Assembly: GCA_024278215.1 (NCBI GenBank)
Contig: JAJRTR010000064.1
Coordinates: 1 to 60,133, forward strand
Direction: 5' to 3'
Source of the DNA: a bacterium
GTDB lineage: Bacteria; UBP15; UBA6099; JAJRTR01
DNA length: 60,133 bases
Shown in pieces: positions 54,150 to 60,133 of the stretch. The position numbers and the translations under genes were made by a program. Position 1 is the stretch's first letter; each line of letters begins with the position of its first letter. The notes beneath the pieces were generated by a model. That model ran no database searches, was not told the origin of the DNA, and saw only the letters and a program-made list of their open reading frames with translations.

Positions 54150-55467
54150 AAATGTGGAAATCGAGTTTGAAGACGCGGATTGTGTCGAAGTGGCTGACAA
54201 TGCGTTCGAGGTAGTTGAAGAGAATGCCCTTTTCCGTGCGGTCGATTGTGGCCTGCTGGAGGGCTTTGTCGATGAGTCCGACTGCGTTGCGGAAGTCTTC
54301 CTCGGTATCGAGACCAAGGTTGCGCAGACCGAGTTTGTCGGTGCTGTAGTCGGGAAAACGGATGGTGACGGAGTCGCCGGGGTCAGGTCCTATGTGTACG
54401 TAGCGATCGTTGGTCGTGTAAATTCTGGCACCTTTTTCGACCATCCTTTTTGTGATGGCGGCGGCGAGTTCTTCGAGAACATCGGGCATGGCGTGTTGCG
54501 CGAAGTTTATGTGCCTGCCGCCTGTGCCCGCGGCAATCTCCTCGTAGACGGGGAACGGCAGTTTTGTGTAGCGGTTGTTGACGCAGAGGGCGAAGAGGGT
54601 GGCGCCGGCATCGTTCAGCGCGGCGATTATTTCGGTGCGCATATTGCCATAGTCGTCGTGTGCTTCGCTGTCTGTGAACATGACGATCATTTTGGCGGCA
54701 TCGGGGCGGAAGGGCTGTTCATCGAGCGCGTTGCGGATGGCGGTCAGAGCGTTTTTTGTCTGGCCGCTGAAGTAGATAGCTTCCAGGTCGTCGGCGAAAT
54801 CGCCGGCGGATTCTCTAAGAGGCCCCGACGGCTGTGAGGTGCGCTCGAACTGCTGGACCCCGAACATCGGGATGATGCCGCGGTCGCGCAGATCGTTATA
54901 CAGCAGATGCGCGTTGTGTGCCAGAATGCGCACGTCTCTTCGCATCCACCTGTTGCGGTCGATGACAAAAATCACATCGGCCCTGTTGTGTTCGTGCGTC
55001 GCGCCGGGGAACGGAGCAATGCGCTTGTAGGAAGTGAGCAGGGGTATCGACCTGTGTTTCGATGTTGCGACAATCTGGTCGATGTTGCTGATGAGCGCTT
55101 CAATTTCTCCCTTTATCGCATTCCTTTCGGCGGGCATGATCTGTAGCAGGTCTATGCCGTAGTGCATCCTGATGAGCAGGTGGATGATGTCGTTGAGCGC
55201 GCCCTCGCGTGTTTTGAACAGGTCGATTTCTTCGTAGACATTCGACAGCACATCTTCCGCCGCGCCGATTTCTTCCCGCAGGCCGTCAAGGTGCGCGCGG
55301 CTTAGCTGCACATGCGTGGGCAGTTTTTCCACCTGATATATAAGCTGCTGTTCGATGTCTTCCGTGCGTTTGCCGCGCGTCTTGCGTTTGACGACTTTGC
55401 GCAGTACATCGGGGTTCAGCATTACCGCCGGGAGCGGGCCGGATGTCTGCCACTGTGATGATTCCAT
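54148..55467 (-). CDS. Flagellin-like protein with a von Willebrand A domain in its centre
   Basis: 439 aa. Residues ~57-146 resemble the flagellin N-terminal D1: LSRAHLDGLREEIGAAEDVLSNVYEEIDLFKTREGALNDI (flagellin: ISLLQTAEGALNEI), then ERNAIKGEIEALISNIDQIVATS (flagellin: EIDRIADTT). Residues 163-345 form a VWA domain: VIFVIDRNRWMRR (MIDAS DxSxS degraded to D-R-N-R-W), FSGQTKNALTAI and MIVMFTDSEAHDD. Residues 356-432 match a flagellin C-terminus: VHIGPDPGDSVTIRFPDYSTDKLGL, NAVGLIDKALQQATIDR, GILFNYLERIVSHFDTI (flagellin: IGAN.GQ, LGALQNRLE.TI). There is no signal peptide, as for flagellins. No flagellar genes are near. It may be an exported filament protein or a re-used flagellin scaffold. 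Confidence 0.72.
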   Translation of the reverse strand: MESSQWQTSGPLPAVMLNPDVLRKVVKRKTRGKRTEDIEQQLIYQVEKLPTHVQLSRAHLDGLREEIGAAEDVLSNVYEEIDLFKTREGALNDIIHLLIRMHYGIDLLQIMPAERNAIKGEIEALISNIDQIVATSKHRSIPLLTSYKRIAPFPGATHEHNRADVIFVIDRNRWMRRDVRILAHNAHLLYNDLRDRGIIPMFGVQQFERTSQPSGPLRESAGDFADDLEAIYFSGQTKNALTAIRNALDEQPFRPDAAKMIVMFTDSEAHDDYGNMRTEIIAALNDAGATLFALCVNNRYTKLPFPVYEEIAAGTGGRHINFAQHAMPDVLEELAAAITKRMVEKGARIYTTNDRYVHIGPDPGDSVTIRFPDYSTDKLGLRNLGLDTEEDFRNAVGLIDKALQQATIDRTEKGILFNYLERIVSHFDTIRVFKLDFHI

Positions 55468-55501
55468 GAATACATTCTAACTTAAAAATGAGTTTTTAGT
55501 A

Positions 55502-55679
55502 GAGGCAATTGCAAAATAATGTTCGAAGCGAGGTCGAACGAAATTGATCAAAAGCAAGGCGGATGTGCAAAATTCCCGCAGGCGTACTTATATAGTAGGC
55601 TGAGGAAAATTTTGCGCCGACAACGCAGCTATTGACAATTGCAGCCGACCATAGCCGAATCAGAATTTGCAATCGCCTC
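55502..55679. repeat. Family A 178-bp repeat, full copy in inverted orientation
   Basis: It begins GAGGCAATTGCAAAATAATG and ends CAGAATTTGCAATCGCCTC, the reverse arrangement of 11242-11419 with the same length. It fills most of the 284-bp gap between the VWA and M50 genes; the remainder holds nothing recognised. Confidence 0.75.
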
Positions 55680-55751
55680 ATTAACATACAAATAGAAATT
55701 TTACGCGAAACGGCAAAGGATTAAACACAGATATTTGGAGATACAGAGCAA

Positions 55752-56954
55752 TCACAAAGCACTGATATTGGTGATGCCGATGGGGTTGGGCATAAAAGAG
55801 AGGAAGAAAATAATGAGGCAGCAGATGCCGAGCGCATAAGACAACTTTGTCAGGGGTTCGTATTCGTTCATCGTTTTCGGGTAGCCGCGGCGAGTGATGA
55901 AAAAGCCGATAATCGCCCAGATCAGCCAGCCCGGCCAGGCGATGGAAGAGAGTATGCCGCCCGGGTTGCCGGGGCCGCTGTAGAGCATCGAAAACCCCGC
56001 GGCGCCCGCAACGAAAAGCACGGCGATGAGAACTTTATTGATAATCGAGTGTGCCCTGTCGCCAAGTAGCGCCCGCACGATGTGGCCGCCGTCGAGCTGG
56101 CCCATGGGAATCAGGTTGAGACTGGTCACAAACAGTCCCACCCATCCGGCGAACGTGAGAGGGTGCATGTACATCTCCTTGCCGGCAGGCACGTGCACAA
56201 GTATATCCGACAGCGCTTTGAACAGGATTGATTCGCCGAAGAACATTACCGTTCCGTCGCCGCCTGCGGTGAACATGGTTGTCGGAACAACCGGTGAAAG
56301 GTGGAGGCCGATGATGAGTATCGGTATTGTGACAAGAAAACCGATAATCGGCCCGCTCGCGCCCAGCGCCACAGCGGCGTTCCTGTCGGGTGTTGGAGAT
56401 TTTATGCGGATCACCGCCCCCATAGTTCCTATGATCGACGGGAAAGGTATAAAATATGGCGGTGTGGCATCGATACCGTTTTTCATCGAAGTTACTTTGT
56501 GTCCCATCTCATGCGAACCGAGTATCAGCATTATCGCGATGGAAAAACTTAACGCGCCATACCATGGATTCGACATCAGCCCTTTCTGCACCATCGCAAT
56601 TGAATAGCTGTAGCCGGCGGCTGTAGTCGAAAGGAAAGTGACGGCCAGCAGGAGCCATGCGATGACTGCTTCGCGGCGGCTTTCCCTGTCCTTCCTTGTC
56701 CTGGCTTGCAGGAGCACACAAATTTTCCTGCCGCCTCTCTGCTTCAGGTAGGGGTTGTAACCCAGCGACTGGAACTCGTGCGCGATAGTCTGGAAATCGC
56801 TTTTCATTCTTGTGTATGCGAAGCGGATTGTGTTTCCGGAAATAGTGAAACCCTCGACATCGAAGTACTCGTCGATAAGTCGGCGAACCATGAAGTAGCG
56901 TTCTATGTCCGGGGCCGGCACCCCGGCTGTTGTGTTTGTATACCTGTCGTCCAT
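55752..56954 (-). CDS. Site-2 protease (M50) family membrane metalloprotease
   Basis: 400 aa. An N-terminal cytoplasmic domain (~100 residues) precedes a polytopic membrane core. The zinc motif HEMGH lies in MLILGSHEMGHKVTSMKNGI; the second site is NLIPMGQLDGGHIVRALLGD. PPYFIPFPSIIGTMGAVIRI and GASGPIIGFLVTIPILIIG are hallmarks of the EGY1/S2P-like prokaryotic group lacking a PDZ domain. It likely cleaves membrane-bound substrates within the bilayer, with possible roles in stress signalling. About seven membrane helices; a single gene, transcribed with the minus-strand block. Confidence 0.88.
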   Translation of the reverse strand: MDDRYTNTTAGVPAPDIERYFMVRRLIDEYFDVEGFTISGNTIRFAYTRMKSDFQTIAHEFQSLGYNPYLKQRGGRKICVLLQARTRKDRESRREAVIAWLLLAVTFLSTTAAGYSYSIAMVQKGLMSNPWYGALSFSIAIMLILGSHEMGHKVTSMKNGIDATPPYFIPFPSIIGTMGAVIRIKSPTPDRNAAVALGASGPIIGFLVTIPILIIGLHLSPVVPTTMFTAGGDGTVMFFGESILFKALSDILVHVPAGKEMYMHPLTFAGWVGLFVTSLNLIPMGQLDGGHIVRALLGDRAHSIINKVLIAVLFVAGAAGFSMLYSGPGNPGGILSSIAWPGWLIWAIIGFFITRRGYPKTMNEYEPLTKLSYALGICCLIIFFLSFMPNPIGITNISAL

Positions 56955-57058
56955 TCCAAATACATTATATTATCGACGCAGTGAAATAACCACATGTTTT
57001 TGCGGGTGCGCGGGGCATAAATACTTTATCTCGAAATCGCACTCAAGGGTCTGAACTG

Positions 57059-58864
57059 TCAGTTGTGCCCATACATTTCTTCGATCAGGTCTTTGTATTT
57101 CTCGAATACGATTTTCTTTTTCACTTTCAGCGTTGGTGTCAGTTCGCCCGAGTCGACTGTGAACTCGTGGTCGATAATCCTGAAATCTTTTATCGTTTCA
57201 TAATGGGGTATCGTCTTGTTCTTTTCCTCGACAGCTTTCCTTATTGTTTCTACGACGAGAGGATGCCGGGCCGTCGGCCGGCTGGCTTCGCTCCGGAGTT
57301 TGTGTTCATCCGCGAATGTCTCAAGTTCCTCACTGTTGACTGTAAACAGGGCCGTGAGGTACTTTTTGCCATCGCCGGTGATGACCGCCTGGCTGACAAG
57401 CGGGATCGAAGTGAAAAGATGTTCCAGTTTCTGCGGCGTAATATTCTTGCCTCCGGCGGTGATAAGAAGGTCCTTCTTGCGGCCCGTGACTTTCAGGTAG
57501 CCTTCCGCGTCGAACTCGCCTGTGTCGCCCGAAAGAAACCAGCCGTCCCGGAAGGCGGCCGCTGTCGCATCGGGATTTTTGAGGTATCCTTTGAAGACGT
57601 TCGGTCCCTTGATCATGATCTCGCCGTCGTCGGCGATCTCGACATCGCAATGCGGCATGAGTTTGCCGACTCTGCCGATACGTATCTCATCGGGCGGAAT
57701 GACGACGGCAGGTGCGCTGGTTTCCGTAAGCCCGTATGCCTGAATCATCGGCATGCCCGCGGCGCAGAAAAACGACTGCACTTGCTCGGACATCGGCGCG
57801 CCGCCTGAGCCGACCCACCGTATCCTGCCGCCGGCGACCGCCCTGATTTTTTCGAACACCAGGATGTCCGCGAGTTTCTTTTTCAGCGCGAGTCCCGCAG
57901 GCACGGGCTTTTTTCGACATTCGAGTTCGAAATGTTCTCGGCCCACATCGAGCGCCCAGGCGAATATTTTCTTTTTCAGCGGCGGCTCGTCCTTGATCTT
58001 CGCCTGCACTTTTTCGTAGATTTTTTCATATACGCGCGGGACGCCGATAAGTGTTGTCGGTCTGACTTCGGGCAGGTTTTCCGCCAGCGAATATACGCTC
58101 TCGGCGAAATTCACCACGCCGCCGACATTCAACGACATGTAGAAAACCATCCGCTCGAGCGCGTGCGCAAGGGGCAGGAAAGAGAGTGATTCGTCGTCGT
58201 CGTTGACTATGTTCATCTCGCCCGCGACATCACTGACATAGAGGGCGTTGCCGTGTGTGAGCATCGCGCCCTTGGGCGGTCCGGTCGTGCCGCTCGTGTA
58301 GATATACGTCAGCAAGTGTTCCGGGGCCAGCGCGTCGAGCCGTTGTCTGCGTTCGGCAACAATATCTTCACTCGCCTCTTCGCCCATTTTCAGAAAATCG
58401 TCGAAGCCCATCACCTTTTCGTGCGGTGCGACGCCTTCCATGTCGTAAACGATAATGTTTCTTATCTTCGGCAGCCTGTCGAGTCGCGCGAGCACCTTAT
58501 CGAGTTGTTTTTTGTTTTCGGCGAAAACCATCGGCACCTCGGCATGATCGAGCACATAGGCGACATCGTCGGGCGGCGAGGTCGGATATGCGGCGGTTGT
58601 CACGCTGCCCGCGGATATGATGCCGAGATCGGTGAATATCCATTCGACGCGGCTCTCGCTCAGGATGCCGACCGCCTCCGAGTCATTCACGCCGAGCTTT
58701 ATCAGAGCGCGGGCCGCCGCCTCTGTTTTTGTTTCCAGTTCTTTCCATGTGACAGGGACCCATTTGCCGCCGGCCTTGTGGCGCAGGAAGGTCCTGTCGC
58801 CGTATTTCTCAACCTTGTCGAGAAACATGTGATAAATACTTTTATACTTATGCCGATATGCCAT
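57059..58864 (-). CDS. fadD: Long-chain acyl-CoA synthetase (AMP-forming)
   Basis: 601 aa from ATG 58864 (AAAGGTGA upstream); a longer frame to 58909 is less likely. Adenylate-forming signatures: LLTYIYTSGTTGPPKGAMLTHGN (P-loop), MPMIQAYGLTETSAP (A5), GWFLSGDTGEFDAEGYLKVTGRKKDLLITAGGKNITPQKLE (A7-A8 hinge) and the C-terminal lysine region LTPTLKVKKKIV. It activates fatty acids to acyl-CoA; the layout is the FadD15-like bacterial type. The gene stands alone. A role in fatty acid use, or in loading chains for membrane lipids, fits the Mla and ACP genes, but there is no direct link. Confidence 0.92.
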   Translation of the reverse strand: MAYRHKYKSIYHMFLDKVEKYGDRTFLRHKAGGKWVPVTWKELETKTEAAARALIKLGVNDSEAVGILSESRVEWIFTDLGIISAGSVTTAAYPTSPPDDVAYVLDHAEVPMVFAENKKQLDKVLARLDRLPKIRNIIVYDMEGVAPHEKVMGFDDFLKMGEEASEDIVAERRQRLDALAPEHLLTYIYTSGTTGPPKGAMLTHGNALYVSDVAGEMNIVNDDDESLSFLPLAHALERMVFYMSLNVGGVVNFAESVYSLAENLPEVRPTTLIGVPRVYEKIYEKVQAKIKDEPPLKKKIFAWALDVGREHFELECRKKPVPAGLALKKKLADILVFEKIRAVAGGRIRWVGSGGAPMSEQVQSFFCAAGMPMIQAYGLTETSAPAVVIPPDEIRIGRVGKLMPHCDVEIADDGEIMIKGPNVFKGYLKNPDATAAAFRDGWFLSGDTGEFDAEGYLKVTGRKKDLLITAGGKNITPQKLEHLFTSIPLVSQAVITGDGKKYLTALFTVNSEELETFADEHKLRSEASRPTARHPLVVETIRKAVEEKNKTIPHYETIKDFRIIDHEFTVDSGELTPTLKVKKKIVFEKYKDLIEEMYGHN

Positions 58865-59313
58865 GCTGTCACCTTTCTGACGGTTATAAAGGTTGCGGCT
58901 GATAAACAAGGCGGAAAACTTTTAATATGCTGCCGATATGCCGTGTGTCGCCGGTTGCCGCCGTATGAAAAATGTATGGCTGAAACTTATATCTGGAAAT
59001 TATACCGCTTAAGGCAATATGTGTATAGATGGGTTTGTAAAAGGTATTGTCGTGTCAACAAAGAAAAAAATGTATCTGTCCGCAGGTAACTGTTCGCAAC
59101 GGTACATCAGAAATTCCTGGAATGCAACGACTGTGTCGTTGCAACGGTGAAGAAGTCGCATTTCGCAAAAACTGGCGTTTTTGTATTCCAAACTTTTCCG
59201 ATAGCGCTGATAAGGCGCAAAAATAGAGATTATCATTCTGGGCGAAGCGAAGAATCTCCGGTTGCATAAAGGGGTTTTAGCGTAAAGACACCGTGAACGG
59301 TTATGAAGTTTTA
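58865..59313. other. Intergenic region with several short repeats
   Basis: 449 bp. It holds a TTGTCGTGTCAA motif (59047-59058) identical to a family B end and the hairpin GCAACGA (59124-59130) / TCGTTGC (59136-59142). It also holds a copy of the widespread CATTCTGGGCGAAGCGAAGA repeat (59234-59253). No gene recognised. Confidence 0.6.
59229..59262. repeat. Widespread 'ILRFAQND'-type interspersed repeat
   Basis: The plus strand reads TATCATTCTGGGCGAAGCGA then AGAATCTCCGG. The minus strand would translate as EILRFAQNDN, a peptide signature I know from spurious frames in many unrelated bacterial genomes carrying this short intergenic repeat. Confidence 0.6.
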
Positions 59314-59940
59314 TTATTTCAACGCCTCGATAAGCTTCGTGACGGCATCCGCGACATCGTCGCTTTCTGTGATCGCGGAGACGACAGCCGCGCGCGTGAG
59401 TCCCGCGGCATTGAGTTCCGCCGCCTGCGCCGGGCCGATGCCGCCGAGCGGGAAGACCGGAATCGACAACTGATCGGCGACTTTTTTGACTTCGTCCACA
59501 CCGACCGGCGTGCGTGGCGCGGACGAGGAAGCTGTCTTGTAAACGGGACTGTATGTAATGAAGTCCGCGCCGTCTTTTTCAGCTTTTAAGGCTTCCGCCG
59601 GGTCATGGGCCGAATAGCCGATGATACCGCCGTCGAAAAGCCGCCGCCGGGCGGCGGGCAGAGCCATCGTGGCTTTCCCGATATGCACACCTTCCGCGCC
59701 CACCTGCACCGCGATGTCCGGTCGACCGTTGAGCAGCAGCATACAATTATATTTCCTGGTGATCCGCCGCAGTCTTATGGCATTAGTGATATAATCATCG
59801 TCGGCTATCATATACGGGCGATACTGCACAAGCCGCACACCGGCCGCCGCCGCTTTCTCGACTATCTCCTCGACCGGCCTGCCGCCGTTTCGTTCGTCGT
59901 CCGTTATAAGATAAAGGTTTACGTTGTCTACTGCGCCCAT
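59314..59940 (-). CDS. thiE: Thiamine phosphate synthase
   Basis: 208 aa from ATG 59940, with GGAGA upstream. TIM-barrel ThiE motifs: LYLITDDERNGGRPVEEIVEKAAAAGVRLVQYRPYM, CMLLLNGRPDIAVQVGAEGVHIG, IIGYSAHDPAEALKAEKDGADFITYSPVYKTASS and IPVFPLGGIGPAQAAELNAAG. It joins HMP-PP and HET-P to give thiamine phosphate. QYRPY replaces the usual QLR-K stretch, and SAHD replaces SVH, so a TenI-type or variant enzyme is possible. No other thi genes nearby. Confidence 0.85.
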   Translation of the reverse strand: MGAVDNVNLYLITDDERNGGRPVEEIVEKAAAAGVRLVQYRPYMIADDDYITNAIRLRRITRKYNCMLLLNGRPDIAVQVGAEGVHIGKATMALPAARRRLFDGGIIGYSAHDPAEALKAEKDGADFITYSPVYKTASSSAPRTPVGVDEVKKVADQLSIPVFPLGGIGPAQAAELNAAGLTRAAVVSAITESDDVADAVTKLIEALK

Positions 59941-60012
59941 TGCAAAATCTCCATACTGCAAATTATTTTTTCTTTTAACTGTGCTTTCCGAAGTGATAAC
60001 GCAGACAATATA

Positions 60013-60133
60013 TTATAACTGGACAGTACCAAGTTTACCATCAAGCTGCAAGGCGAAAGTCAGGTAATCTACCAGGGTCGGCGTTTTCGAGGATGAATAA
60101 CGCAAGGTCGGCCTGATTATCCCCGGCAAAGAG
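60013..60133 (-). CDS. Possible 3' end of a protein-coding gene cut by the window edge
   Basis: On the minus strand one frame is open from the right edge to a TAA at 60013-60015, ending VDYLTFALQLDGKLGTVQL. A second frame is open to a TGA at 60041-60043. Either could be the end of a gene outside the window, or repeat DNA. Too short to call. Confidence 0.2.
   Translation of the reverse strand, partial: SLPGIIRPTLRYSSSKTPTLVDYLTFALQLDGKLGTVQL

Overview
The window comes from an uncultivated-looking, moderately GC-rich Gram-negative bacterium. An outer membrane is indicated by an MlaE-MlaF-MlaD lipid transport operon, an LbtU-type outer-membrane porin, a PorV-like barrel, an arabinose-5-phosphate isomerase (Kdo route) and very large secreted proteins. 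I cannot name the phylum from sequence alone. The mix of PorV/FlgD-type C-terminal domains, an Re-citrate-synthase-like enzyme, giant modular secreted proteases and many intergenic hairpin repeats would fit a candidate phylum such as Omnitrophota/Auribacterota-type lineages or a Desulfobacterota relative (inference only). No rRNA, tRNA or CRISPR array was recognised.

Layout. 1-2 kb: the end of a SteA-like protein, then an unrecognised 462-residue protein. 2.2-4.3 kb (minus): LbtU-type porin and a DUF4198/NikM-like periplasmic protein behind a palindromic operator candidate. 4.4-7.4 kb (minus): mlaE-mlaF-mlaD. 7.6-11.2 kb (minus): an MreB-family actin homologue and wecA-wecB-like envelope sugar genes. 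11.6-14.5 kb (plus): acyl carrier protein, Re-citrate-synthase-like HMGL enzyme, phosphate acetyltransferase. 14.7-25.4 kb (plus): one gene for a ~3,546-residue M6 metalloprotease with 14 fibronectin-like and 9 cysteine-bearing Ig-like repeats. 25.6-27 kb: radical SAM enzyme with a TetR-like operator on its promoter. 27-41 kb (minus): housekeeping block glyS, ppdK, mazG, SRPBCC protein, zinc peptidase, SIS isomerase, membrane protein, coaE, pheT, pheS. 41.6-46.9 kb (plus): a 1,401-residue secreted protein with a FlgD/type-A-like C-terminal domain followed by a PorV-like protein. 47.6-60.1 kb: ADP-ribosylglycohydrolase, EEP-family nuclease/phosphatase, glycosyltransferase, NHL-like propeller protein, a VWA protein inside a flagellin-like framework, M50 protease, long-chain acyl-CoA synthetase, ThiE.

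The most unusual points are: (1) the gene at 54148-55467, whose ends look like flagellin D1 helices while the middle is a von Willebrand A domain; (2) at least three families of intergenic repeats, two of them ~178 bp with terminal inverted repeats; (3) a run of three DnaA-box matches in an AT-rich gap near 47.3 kb; and (4) the giant protease, with a visible internal duplication of about 1.87 kb. All functional calls are from reading motifs; no database search was possible.
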